Assembly: GCA_949927585.1 (NCBI GenBank)
Contig: CATLFA010000001.1
Coordinates: 81,795-145,794 of the forward strand
Origin: an uncultured Clostridiaceae bacterium
GTDB taxonomy: Bacteria; Bacillota; Clostridia; TANB77; CAG-508
Reading direction: 5' to 3'
DNA length: 64,000 bases
This document shows positions 55,099 through 64,000 of this stretch, one piece after another. Made by a program: the position numbers and the translations under genes. Each line of letters starts with the position of its first letter. Within the stretch, counting starts at the first letter, position 1. The notes under the pieces were generated by a model. That model saw nothing but the letters and a program-made list of their open reading frames with translations. It was not told where the DNA came from and made no database searches.

Positions 55099-56397
55099 AT
55101 GGAACAACTTAGCATTAAAGATTACTTACAATTAAATATTGATAAAACTACAAAAAAATCAAAACCAACAGAATATACATTTTCACTAATATTTGATAAC
55201 GGAAGTGACTTTATAATTCAACGAGATACTTCTCGTGGAATTAAAAGGCAATTATGTTTTATCGCAAGCGATAACCTATTATTTATTAGAGACCCCAAAA
55301 GTAAAAAAGATTCTCCTATTACATCAAAAACACAAATAGAAAACTTTTTACAAAACGATTCATCACTACAACAAATTGGAGAGTTTAAAAACAAATATTT
55401 TCAATGTAGTTATATAGATAACTTTTCATATCGACTATTAAATCTACACTCAAAGATATATGAAACTTTTAGACAACTGGTAAAATATGGAATTAACCCT
55501 GATGAATATATTAGCACCAGTAACTACAATAAAAATAGAGAATTAGACCAGCTTAACAACTTAGATTTTAATAAATTATCAAAAATAATAAAAATTTGTC
55601 AGGATGACAAAGTTTTGTTGGATAGAAAAGATAAGGAATATAACAAACAATTAAATACTGACTTTGTAACTTTTTTATATTCTATATATGATAAATATTC
55701 TATTGACTATGTAAGATTATTTCTTGATATATATAACAACTCTGATTCTCGAGTTGAACCATATATTAATGACTATGTAGAAGATGACTTAAAGGTATAT
55801 TATGTGTGGAGAAGATTCAATAATCTTTTAGAAAACTACAACTTAGACTTTAGAAGATTTTGTACATATTTATTCCAAGATTTATATAGTCAAGGAATAC
55901 CAGAGATAGATAACAGGATTTTAGAGCTTTATGACGATACATTAAGTATGCAAGTAAATATTTACGGTAAGGTTAAAGAAAAATATCCAGAGCACCTTAA
56001 AGAATTTCACGATAGAGCTTGTCTGATATTTAACTTAAATGAAGAATATTTTAAAGAACAAAGAATCCTACAGTTAAAAGAACATAACAAAAACTTAGAG
56101 TTTTCTGATAAAGAATATACAATAATATGTGCTAAAACATCTCAAGATTTAATTGAAGAAGGTATTAATCTTCATCATTGTGTAGGAAGTTATGTAAATA
56201 AAGTTAATCGTGGAGATTGCTCTATATTCTTTCTAAGAAGAGCTGAAGAACCAGATACCTCATTAATTACCATCGAAGTTATAGATGATGAAATACTTCA
56301 AGTTCGAGGTCTATGTGAAAGACTTATGGATGATGAAGAGAGAAACTTCTTTAATAAATGGTTAAAAGAGAAAAAGTTAAAATTAATAAGTGAATAA
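55099..56397 (+). CDS. PcfJ-like protein
   Basis: EEGINLHHCVGSYVNKVNRGDCSIFFLRRAEEPDTSLITIEVIDDEILQVRG. Confidence 0.75.
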   Translation: MEQLSIKDYLQLNIDKTTKKSKPTEYTFSLIFDNGSDFIIQRDTSRGIKRQLCFIASDNLLFIRDPKSKKDSPITSKTQIENFLQNDSSLQQIGEFKNKYFQCSYIDNFSYRLLNLHSKIYETFRQLVKYGINPDEYISTSNYNKNRELDQLNNLDFNKLSKIIKICQDDKVLLDRKDKEYNKQLNTDFVTFLYSIYDKYSIDYVRLFLDIYNNSDSRVEPYINDYVEDDLKVYYVWRRFNNLLENYNLDFRRFCTYLFQDLYSQGIPEIDNRILELYDDTLSMQVNIYGKVKEKYPEHLKEFHDRACLIFNLNEEYFKEQRILQLKEHNKNLEFSDKEYTIICAKTSQDLIEEGINLHHCVGSYVNKVNRGDCSIFFLRRAEEPDTSLITIEVIDDEILQVRGLCERLMDDEERNFFNKWLKEKKLKLISE

Positions 56398-56409
56398 GGA
56401 GAAAGTATT

Positions 56410-56670
56410 ATGAATGAAGATAAGATTTTAAACCAATTGGAAAAAATTGGAAGTTTTAAGAATACTACATTAGCCTTTAATGAAAGCAAAAATATATATG
56501 ATGTATATGCTAGAATTAAGGGAGACGAAGAACACACAAAGGATGTACTTAATAATATAGAAGGTTTAGATTACACATATTGTGACTTTGGAATATTTGA
56601 ATTTTGGTTTACACCAGAGGATTCTAAAGAAGTTATTAAAAAATTAAAGGAGGAATTTAGCAATGAGTAA
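56410..56670 (+). CDS. hypothetical protein
   Basis: 86 aa ORF. Confidence 0.6.
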   Translation: MNEDKILNQLEKIGSFKNTTLAFNESKNIYDVYARIKGDEEHTKDVLNNIEGLDYTYCDFGIFEFWFTPEDSKEVIKKLKEEFSNE

Positions 56671-57616
56671 TTTAAAAGATACTAAAATAGATGGGAAATT
56701 ATCAGTTACTGATGACGTAACGGTTCAAAAAGATATTAATATTGGGGGGGGTCTCTTATCAGACCATTTACCAAATAAACTCAATATAACTAATCAAGTA
56801 TATGCACAAAATATGATATATAAACCTTTTCAAAAATCTTTAGGTCAATATAAAGAAAAAGATATTGCTATAAAAATTGGAAATGTTACTATTAATTTAC
56901 ACACAATGATTACAATACGAGGACACATCCAATTATATAACTCATCTTTTGGATTTGAAGTATTTGTATATTTATATCCACAAAATCCTAATAATATTAA
57001 TATTTTATATAGTCCATATTGTTTTATCACAAATAAGAGTATAATTAGAGAAGTATATTTTGCATTAGATTCTAATAATCAATTATGGTTAATTTTTAAA
57101 AGTGCATCAGATATTAGAAGTATAAAAAATAACTATATAAATATTTTTATAGATGAATTATTTTTAGGATACCAAGATACAGACGATACAAAATTTTTAT
57201 CTGGATGGGATGCAAAAATGGTTGTAGATATGTCAGAATTTACATATATTCAACAATGTAAAGATTCATCTTTACCAAATTGGATTGACTTAAATTTATT
57301 AAATGGTTGGGAAAACTATAATAGTAATAATACTTATGATTCCTTACAATGTTGTTTAAAAGATGGAATTGTATATTGTAGAGGATTAATCAAACACCTT
57401 GAACTTGTTACAGAGGGTAAACATCTTATATGTTTACTTCCAGAAGGATATAGACCTATAAGGAATTGTATATTTTCTGTTAGAGCTGGAAATAAAACAT
57501 CTAATATTACATTAGATATTAGCCCATCAGGCTATATAGGTATTAGATATAGTGAGGTTGTAAATTCAAGTGTTTCTTGGGTATCATTAAATCAAGTAAC
57601 ATTTGCAATTAATTAA
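56663..57616 (+). CDS. tail fibre with intragenic G8 tract (in frame)
   Basis: MSNLKDTKIDGKLSVTDDVTVQKDINIGGGLLSDHLPNK. Confidence 0.75.
   Translation: MSNLKDTKIDGKLSVTDDVTVQKDINIGGGLLSDHLPNKLNITNQVYAQNMIYKPFQKSLGQYKEKDIAIKIGNVTINLHTMITIRGHIQLYNSSFGFEVFVYLYPQNPNNINILYSPYCFITNKSIIREVYFALDSNNQLWLIFKSASDIRSIKNNYINIFIDELFLGYQDTDDTKFLSGWDAKMVVDMSEFTYIQQCKDSSLPNWIDLNLLNGWENYNSNNTYDSLQCCLKDGIVYCRGLIKHLELVTEGKHLICLLPEGYRPIRNCIFSVRAGNKTSNITLDISPSGYIGIRYSEVVNSSVSWVSLNQVTFAIN
56744..56751 (+). repeat. intragenic poly-G tract (G8)
   Basis: 8 consecutive G. Confidence 0.9.
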
Positions 57617-57640
57617 AATTTAAAAAGGAGGAATTTTAAA

Positions 57641-58265
57641 ATGGCACAATTAAAAACAAGTAAAGTAATTGGAGATTTTTATGTTACAGGAAACACTAAT
57701 ATTGGTGGCAATGTAAATGTAGATGGAGATGTTATTATTCAGGGGGGGGGTCTCTAAGAGACTAACCGATTTAGAGAATAACTTTAAATATCAATCTGTT
57801 TATGGAACTGATATGTTTGGAAGAGTGGCAACTGAAGTAGCTAGATATTCTGCTGGAGCTACAATTGGATGGACTAAATTATTATCAGGTACAAAAGGAA
57901 CAAAACATTGGGATAGTTTATTCTTTTCTATTGTGCTCCTTGATACAGAACACAATAGAATAATGTATAGAATAACTTTTGCTGGTGCAAACGCAAATAA
58001 TGTTGGTTTTCTTGAAAGTGGAGTTTTTACAGTACATTCTTTAAATTCAACAACAATAAGAGATAATTTTCCAGCAAGTGGTTTAAAATTAATCTGTACA
58101 AATACTGGTTGGGAATTATGGGTAAAACCAAGCTCTACTTATATATGGCTATCTGTTATTACAGAATTTTGTACTGATGGTACTCGTGTTATACATACAG
58201 GGAAACCAACGCCACAAACAAATCCACCTACTGGATTGAAAGAATATACTGCTGTTGCAATCTAA
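57641..58265 (+). CDS. tail fibre split by G9 tract (out of frame in this consensus)
   Basis: MAQLKTSKVIGDFYVTGNTNIGGNVNVDGDVIIQGGGL* ; G8 joins it to VSKRLTDLENNFKYQSVYGTDMFGR... Confidence 0.75.
57742..57750 (+). repeat. intragenic poly-G tract (G9)
   Basis: 9 consecutive G. Confidence 0.9.
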
Positions 58266-58279
58266 AAGGAGGTAATATA

Positions 58280-58459
58280 ATGGCAGAATTTTGTTTAAAA
58301 TGTTTTAATGAATGTTTACATAGTGGAGAGAATCTTACTGAAGAAGATGTTATTATGCAATGGGATATGTGTGAAAGATGTGGTCGTAATTTACCTTGTG
58401 TTATTCAAATTAAAACACAAGAACAAAAAGAGTTTGAAAGGATGAATTTGGATGATTAA
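58280..58459 (+). CDS. small zinc-binding protein
   Basis: MAEFCLKCFNECLHSGENLTEEDVIMQWDMCERCGRNLPCVI. Confidence 0.65.
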   Translation: MAEFCLKCFNECLHSGENLTEEDVIMQWDMCERCGRNLPCVIQIKTQEQKEFERMNLDD

Positions 58460-58667
58460 AGAAGAAGAATTCGATATAGTAGGATATATCAAGAAAACTT
58501 GTGTATGTGATAAATGCTTTTGTGAAATGTTACCAACAAATATAATGCTAACGTGTAATCCACCATTACAAGGTATGAAGTGTCCAAAATGTGGGAAAGA
58601 AGAATATATTGAAGAAAGTAAATTAAAAAGTCAAGTTAAAATATTAAAAAAGAAGGAGAAAGAATAA
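58452..58667 (+). CDS. small zinc-ribbon protein
   Basis: CVCDKCFCEM...KCPKCGKEEY. Confidence 0.6.
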   Translation: MIKEEEFDIVGYIKKTCVCDKCFCEMLPTNIMLTCNPPLQGMKCPKCGKEEYIEESKLKSQVKILKKKEKE

Positions 58668-59053
58668 TGGAAATTCAAGAAGCTAAAAATAATGTACAAT
58701 TATCTATAAACTGTTTTAAAGAAATGGGTGGAGATATTGGTACAATTAGTGATGGATATCATACATTTAATGAATTATATCATCATAGAGCTATTTTATT
58801 TTCAATGATTTGTAATCAAAATAAAGACAAAGCTTGGAAAAGTTTATTACATAACAATCCTAATGATGAAATGTATGATGGGATGTTTATTGTTGGAATA
58901 GATACTCCATTTGGTCAAGTAACTTATCATTATGATATAGAACCATATTGGGAAATGTTTAATGTTAAAGAATTAGAAAGAGCTCCTGAATGGGATGGTC
59001 ATACTCCACAACAAGCAATAGAACGACTACAAAAATGGTCAAGTAAAATATAA
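58667..59053 (+). CDS. phage protein with WDGHTP motif
   Basis: DTPFGQVTYHYDIEPYWEMFNVKELERAPEWDGHTPQQAIERL. Confidence 0.7.
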   Translation: MEIQEAKNNVQLSINCFKEMGGDIGTISDGYHTFNELYHHRAILFSMICNQNKDKAWKSLLHNNPNDEMYDGMFIVGIDTPFGQVTYHYDIEPYWEMFNVKELERAPEWDGHTPQQAIERLQKWSSKI

Positions 59054-59073
59054 TATAAAATATCTAAAAGCCC

Positions 59074-59102
59074 TTGACATTTATTACATCTTATGATACA
59101 AT
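59074..59102 (+). promoter_or_regulatory. sigma70-type promoter
   Basis: TTGACA-17-TACAAT. Confidence 0.75.
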
Positions 59103-59120
59103 ATAATAAAGGAAAAAAAT

Positions 59121-59240
59121 ATGGAATTTTTGTTATTTATTATATTATGTTTTATAATGTTTATGATTTTCGTAACAGGTCATTATTTATTATTTATCAT
59201 AATATGTATATTAATTGGAATATGGGCTTTTAGTAGTTAA
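59121..59240 (+). CDS. small membrane protein
   Basis: MEFLLFIILCFIMFMIFVTGHYLLFIIICILIGIWAFSS*. Confidence 0.55.
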   Translation: MEFLLFIILCFIMFMIFVTGHYLLFIIICILIGIWAFSS

Positions 59241-59283
59241 TTTTAATAAAAAATTGACAAGTATTTGTCAGAAAGGGATAAAA

Positions 59284-59619
59284 ATGGAATGGTTTAAAGA
59301 TAGTTTTTTAATGTTAATTTTTGTAGTAATATTTATAATCATACTTGGATTAATATTTAATTCACTTGAAGAAGGTTTCGTTTACGAAAATATTACTGCC
59401 AATATAGATTATAAGTTTCAGAAAAAAAATGACTCTTATATTGTATATTCTACTATAAAAGACGGTAAAAAGAATGTTGATATAGCAAGAATAGATGCTC
59501 AAGATTATGATAACTTAGAAATAGGTCAGTCATATAACTTATACATCAAATCATCTAATAATTGGAATCAAATTAAAAAGAAAATTGACAAAATTAAGGA
59601 GGAAACTAAAAATGATTAG
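59284..59619 (+). CDS. membrane-anchored hypothetical protein
   Basis: MEWFKDSFLMLIFVVIFIIILGLIF... Confidence 0.6.
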   Translation: MEWFKDSFLMLIFVVIFIIILGLIFNSLEEGFVYENITANIDYKFQKKNDSYIVYSTIKDGKKNVDIARIDAQDYDNLEIGQSYNLYIKSSNNWNQIKKKIDKIKEETKND

Positions 59620-60058
59620 AAAAATTTTAACTTATCCAGAAGATAAGGAAATATTAACACAAAAAAGTTGTGAAGTACTTGCAAAAGATGTGCAAGACCT
59701 TATTCAAGATATGAAAGATACTTTACATAGTACAGAACACGGAGTAGGAATATCTGCTGTACAAATTGGTGAATTAAAAAGAGTTTGTGTTATTCATTAT
59801 AATGGAAAAGATATAACTTTAATCAACCCAGTAATTACTAGAAAAAGAGGAGAACAAGATTCTAAAGAGGGGTGTTTAAGTGTACCTGAAAAATATGGAA
59901 CTTTTAAACGACCACAAAAAGTTTGGTGTAGTTATACTGATGAAGATGGAAACTTTAAAGAAATAGAAGGTGGAGGATTTATTGCTAGAGTAATTAGTCA
60001 CGAAGTAGACCATCTTGATGGTTGGTGTGAGGTTTTCAGTTTAGCTAAGGAGGAGTAA
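59612..60058 (+). CDS. def: peptide deformylase
   Basis: HGVGISAVQIG, KEGCLSVPE, SHEVDHLDG. Confidence 0.92.
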   Translation: MIRKILTYPEDKEILTQKSCEVLAKDVQDLIQDMKDTLHSTEHGVGISAVQIGELKRVCVIHYNGKDITLINPVITRKRGEQDSKEGCLSVPEKYGTFKRPQKVWCSYTDEDGNFKEIEGGGFIARVISHEVDHLDGWCEVFSLAKEE

Positions 60059-60060
60059 TT

Positions 60061-60357
60061 ATGGTTGAGTTTAAAACAAATGGATTGACTGTTAAAGTAA
60101 CTCCTGAAAATATTGCAATAATTGACTCTTACAGAATTAAAAGTAAGAAACAAATGAAAGTAATTATTAAGGATATACTTGAGAAAGCACCAATATATAA
60201 AGGAAAACGAAGTATTAGGTCTTTAGTTAGAGAATGGAGAAGCCATAATATATTCTATAATAGAGGTTGGTTTGTAAAACATACCAAAGACTGCGATTTA
60301 GAAGCTAAAGAAGCGTTATATAGAAGAGCTGTATATTTCTTTTTAGGGAGGTTTTAA
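60061..60357 (+). CDS. hypothetical protein
   Basis: 98 aa ORF. Confidence 0.65.
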   Translation: MVEFKTNGLTVKVTPENIAIIDSYRIKSKKQMKVIIKDILEKAPIYKGKRSIRSLVREWRSHNIFYNRGWFVKHTKDCDLEAKEALYRRAVYFFLGRF

Positions 60358-60359
60358 TT

Positions 60360-60929
60360 ATGTTAATTATTATTTTATTAATAATATGTTTGATAGTAAG
60401 TGCAATATATACTAAAACAAATGCTGGTAGTGGATGTACTAAAATGTATTATGTTAAATATTATTTAGTAACCTTCTTTGCACTATGTGTTGCTGGAATA
60501 ATAATATATGCTCTTGTATTAGCCATTGCTAGTTGTTGTGGTACAGTTGATAATCAATATATTGAAGAAGATTATAAGATTTATGGTCTTCAGTTTGATA
60601 AGCAACTTGAATCTTATTCTAAAGGAACTTTTATATTAGGTTGTGGTGGATTTAGTAGCGGTTCAAAAACAACTAATACTTATTACTTCTTTTCAGATTC
60701 AGAATATGGTAAAAAATTAGAGACATTAAACAATAATGGATTAGATGTTTATATAAAAGAAACTGATAATGAAGAACCTAATTTAAAAACAATATACAAT
60801 CATAATAAATTAAATGACTTCTGGCAATGGTTTTTATGGATAAGAGTAGATGTTAAAACAGAAAAAGGAAAAATACTTACTGTGCCAACAGATACTATTA
60901 AAATAGATTATAATGTAGAGGTGAAATAA
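60360..60929 (+). CDS. membrane protein
   Basis: two N-terminal TM segments. Confidence 0.6.
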   Translation: MLIIILLIICLIVSAIYTKTNAGSGCTKMYYVKYYLVTFFALCVAGIIIYALVLAIASCCGTVDNQYIEEDYKIYGLQFDKQLESYSKGTFILGCGGFSSGSKTTNTYYFFSDSEYGKKLETLNNNGLDVYIKETDNEEPNLKTIYNHNKLNDFWQWFLWIRVDVKTEKGKILTVPTDTIKIDYNVEVK

Positions 60930-60930
60930 A

Positions 60931-61575
60931 ATGGCAGATAAGATTAGGGAATTAACCGAAAAGGTCGCTAAAGAATTAGAAGGATATTTAGAAGATTATG
61001 GAGTTCGTGACTTAGAAGTTTGTATTGTTGAAGATAATTTTGTAGTTAAAGAAAAAGAAGACCATTGGTCTAGTTATTTCTATTGCAAAGTAAATAGAAG
61101 TTCTTATGAAGTAGAAGCTTTAGAAATGAAAAAGAAAGAATCGTTACAAAGAATTAATGATTGTGCTCAGTTGGTTGTAAACACTTTATCTGTTCACGCT
61201 AAAGAATTTGATAATATATTTGGTGTAAAGTTGGAAACTATTGACGATTTTAAGTATAGTGTGGTACAATTATTAGATAGTGGTATTGATAAAAGATATT
61301 GTATTGGTAAAGTTGTTAAAAGACAAAATAGTTGGAGTAATAACGAAACTTTTGATGAATATGGTATTTTATTTAATCCTGCTTGTTTCTTTAGTATAGA
61401 ATTTGACGATGAAGCTAAAAAGAATGAAGAAAAATCACATATGAAGTTTTATTGTGAATGGGACAGAGATACTATTGACCCAGAAAAGATGGGTAAGTTC
61501 TTATGTGATATTGTTGATGTTAATAAAGATTATATATTAAGATGTATTGAAGAAGGAAAAAGAAAGGAAGATTAG
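60931..61575 (+). CDS. hypothetical protein
   Basis: 214 aa ORF. Confidence 0.65.
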   Translation: MADKIRELTEKVAKELEGYLEDYGVRDLEVCIVEDNFVVKEKEDHWSSYFYCKVNRSSYEVEALEMKKKESLQRINDCAQLVVNTLSVHAKEFDNIFGVKLETIDDFKYSVVQLLDSGIDKRYCIGKVVKRQNSWSNNETFDEYGILFNPACFFSIEFDDEAKKNEEKSHMKFYCEWDRDTIDPEKMGKFLCDIVDVNKDYILRCIEEGKRKED

Positions 61576-62239
61576 TTTGAAAGATTATGAAGTAGCTTAT
61601 AAGTTAAGCTCTATAATGGAAAGTATAAATGGTAGTGCAATATATGACAATGGTGAGGAAAGAGCCTATATTACTATTCCTGTTAATAGAATTTTAAGTT
61701 TAGAAATGTATGGTATTAAGAATCCACAAGATGTTTTGTTTGATATGTGCAAAGCTAACGATTTTATAATTTTTATAGATGATGATAATAAACTAAAACC
61801 TTTAATTGTAATTGGTTGTGATAGATTTATTTACTATAAAAAGATTGTTAAGCTACTTTATGATTTTTGTAAATATGTCACTTCTCAGACAGACAAAATA
61901 ACTATAAAGTTACAAGATGAGAATGAAATAGCTATTGAATTACCTTTATTATGTTTGCTTAGATGCGTTCAAAATGACAGCTCTAAAGAAATTCATTTAA
62001 TATTAGATATAGTAGAAAACTTAATAAGTGATGAATTTGGAAGTGATTCTTATGAAAGTGTTGGTATAGATGGTAAGGAAACTCCATTTACTCATATTGG
62101 GAAGTATCATCTTACTATTGACTTTATAGATAGAGATGAAATATTTAAGGATATTAATGATATTCAAACTTTATCTAATATAATACATAATGCTTCTTTA
62201 AAGGCTTTAGATGTAATTTTTAAAGATTATATTAATTAA
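61547..62239 (+). CDS. hypothetical protein
   Basis: ORF 230 aa; true start may be a later TTG. Confidence 0.55.
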   Translation: MKKEKERKISLKDYEVAYKLSSIMESINGSAIYDNGEERAYITIPVNRILSLEMYGIKNPQDVLFDMCKANDFIIFIDDDNKLKPLIVIGCDRFIYYKKIVKLLYDFCKYVTSQTDKITIKLQDENEIAIELPLLCLLRCVQNDSSKEIHLILDIVENLISDEFGSDSYESVGIDGKETPFTHIGKYHLTIDFIDRDEIFKDINDIQTLSNIIHNASLKALDVIFKDYIN

Positions 62240-62251
62240 GGAGATGATATT

Positions 62252-62560
62252 TTGGAAGAGAATAAGAATATATATAAGGAAATTAAAAATGTTATACATA
62301 ATGATTTAGGAATCACTAAGGAGTATGTTGATAATGTTATTAAAGAAACTGTTAAAAACGAAATTAGTAAGTTAATGAATGATGATTGCTTTATTCGTGG
62401 TTTGGTTGAAAAAGAGGTTATGTATGGATTAAGAAGAAAAGATGAAAGTGCTTGGCATACAATCCACGATGCATCAAACTTTATTAAAGAAGAAATAAAT
62501 AGTACTATACTTCAAATGGTTAAAGATAAATTAGAAATAAGATTAAAAGGAGATGACTAA
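62252..62560 (+). CDS. hypothetical coiled-coil protein
   Basis: 102 aa ORF (TTG start). Confidence 0.55.
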   Translation: MEENKNIYKEIKNVIHNDLGITKEYVDNVIKETVKNEISKLMNDDCFIRGLVEKEVMYGLRRKDESAWHTIHDASNFIKEEINSTILQMVKDKLEIRLKGDD

Positions 62561-62799
62561 TGTGGACTTAGAGAATATAATTTGTATAATTGCAATTATT
62601 ATTGTTGTCATTACACTTATTTTTACTATTAATTATAAACATAATCTTATATATGAATGTGTTGATACGTTTGGTAATACAGTATATTGCGTTTATGCAG
62701 AACAGCGTAGACGGTGGAATGTTTGGTTGGACAGAAGATGGTACAAGAATTCAAATAACACAATATAAACCTGTTGTGAAAGGAGAAAGTGATGATTAA
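62553..62799 (+). CDS. TM protein (needs +1 shift at CGG 62712-62714)
   Basis: ...TFGNTVYCVYAEQRR-(C)-GGMFGWTEDGTRIQITQYKPVVKGESDD*. Confidence 0.75.
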
Positions 62800-63256
62800 A
62801 GAAAAATTAATGGAAGATTTAAAAGCGTCAATGTTCGCTTCGCTCAACAACGAACAAAGTTCTTATGAAAAGGAAAAGGCTAATATCGCTAAGAATACTA
62901 TTCAAATGATTAGAGCTAAAATATTACAAACCGAAAAAGATAAAGGTATTGAATTAGATGATAATGGGATTACTGATATTATTGTTAAGGAAGTAAAGGA
63001 TAGAAAAGTTGCTCGTGAAGAATTTGTTAAAGGTTTTAGACAAGACTTAATAGACCAGACAGATTATGAAATAGTTGTATTGGAAAGATATTTACCTAAA
63101 CAACTAACTCCTCAAGAAATTGCAGACATAGTTGTAGGACTGTATAATGAATTAGAGGATAAGAGTGTGGGGTCAATAATGAAGGCTGCAAAGGCTAAAA
63201 TAGGGGCGGGTAGTGATGGTAAAACTATTGCCGCTATTGTTAAGGAGATAATTTAA
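62789..63256 (+). CDS. GatB/YqeY domain protein
   Basis: LLxxRYLPKQLTPQEIADIV-type (ERYLPKQLTPQEIADIVVGLYNEL...GSIMKAAKAKIGAGSDGKTIAAIVKEII). Confidence 0.9.
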   Translation: MMIKEKLMEDLKASMFASLNNEQSSYEKEKANIAKNTIQMIRAKILQTEKDKGIELDDNGITDIIVKEVKDRKVAREEFVKGFRQDLIDQTDYEIVVLERYLPKQLTPQEIADIVVGLYNELEDKSVGSIMKAAKAKIGAGSDGKTIAAIVKEII

Positions 63257-63326
63257 TGTATTTATATAGATTTATGGTCACGATGTTCCTCAACATCAAA
63301 AAAATAATTTTAAAAGGAGTTTTAAA

Positions 63327-63755
63327 ATGTATTTATATAGATTTATGAGTATTGATGAATTTAATAAATTTATAAATGGTGAAACACTAATCAATAATGA
63401 AGAACATACTGGTTTTACAAATAGTGTAGGTTTTTGTTTTGGTAAGTGCGATGGGGATAATTTAGAAGATATTAAATATGACCCTAAATTCGATTGGCAA
63501 TACTTAGAAGGTGCTATTGAAGACCCAGATATATGTTGTATATTTGAAGTTGATGAAAAGTTTGTTAATAAGGGTTGGGGTAGATATGCTGACCCTTATG
63601 GAAGCTTTTGGGATTCAATTCGAGTTGACGAATATAGCACTACAATGTATAATAATAAGAACTTTAAGTTAATAGCATATTGTACTAACTTTTTAAAGTT
63701 TGATTTATTTGATAATGATGAAGCAGATTGGGAGTGGATAGAATGGATGAAGTAA
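63327..63755 (+). CDS. hypothetical protein
   Basis: 142 aa ORF with strong RBS. Confidence 0.65.
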   Translation: MYLYRFMSIDEFNKFINGETLINNEEHTGFTNSVGFCFGKCDGDNLEDIKYDPKFDWQYLEGAIEDPDICCIFEVDEKFVNKGWGRYADPYGSFWDSIRVDEYSTTMYNNKNFKLIAYCTNFLKFDLFDNDEADWEWIEWMK

Positions 63756-64000
63756 TGAGAAATAAATTAGTTGATGCATTTGAAAGTGTATTGTGTAGTA
63801 AGGGTATTAGTGTTAGTAAAGGGAATACGTTCATTGATTGCGATGATGAAGACGTAGAAGTTGGTATTAGATGTAATGAATGTTTTGATAAACATATGGC
63901 AGTCTATGTTATTGAGAAAATGATTAAAGAAGGTAAATTAAAGTTCAGTGAGAGTTTTGAGGGTGAGAAACCTTTAGATGACGATATTAAATATTTAAAA
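63745..64000 (+). CDS. hypothetical protein (truncated by window end)
   Basis: open frame MDEVMRNKLVDAFESVLCSKG... Confidence 0.5.

Overview
The window is about 64 kb of a very AT-rich tailed-phage genome. A long leftward block (about 1-50.8 kb) holds dNMP kinase, RusA-like, DxDGD RNA polymerase-like, metallophosphoesterase, tRNA-Pro(UGG), TerL, portal, protease/scaffold, capsid, tail and a large fibre region, then lysis genes, a tyrosine recombinase and the N-terminus of a probable tape measure. A ~0.9 kb non-coding divide with three perfect DnaA boxes separates it from a rightward block of accessory genes (DHH, PcfJ-like, fibres, peptide deformylase, GatB/YqeY). Two unusual things stand out. 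(1) Every in-frame CGG codon I could find (14, on both strands) is a point where the conserved reading frame continues only if one nucleotide is skipped: NNN-C-GGA/GGT. This includes two sites in TerL, one inside Walker A, and one each in the protease/scaffold, holin-like and fibre genes. I found no CGG used as an ordinary sense codon. No Pro-Gly dipeptide occurs in any predicted ORF, and no CCWGG site occurs in the window; nine of the 14 sites would become CCWGG if the extra C were removed. This suggests genome-wide +1 frameshifting (or quadruplet decoding as Gly) at CGGN, possibly coupled to CCWGG avoidance. A systematic sequencing artefact is the main competing explanation. (2) A tandem array of tail-fibre genes with a common leader (M[AS]KSIKFKNNVYLDSSS) is punctuated by 8-11 nt poly-G tracts. 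Some lie inside fibre genes. Others lie in short leader ORFs, where one tract phase runs through Shine-Dalgarno-sequestering hairpins and stops exactly on the next fibre start codon. This looks like a phase-variable, translation-coupled switch. All calls were made by eye with no database search.
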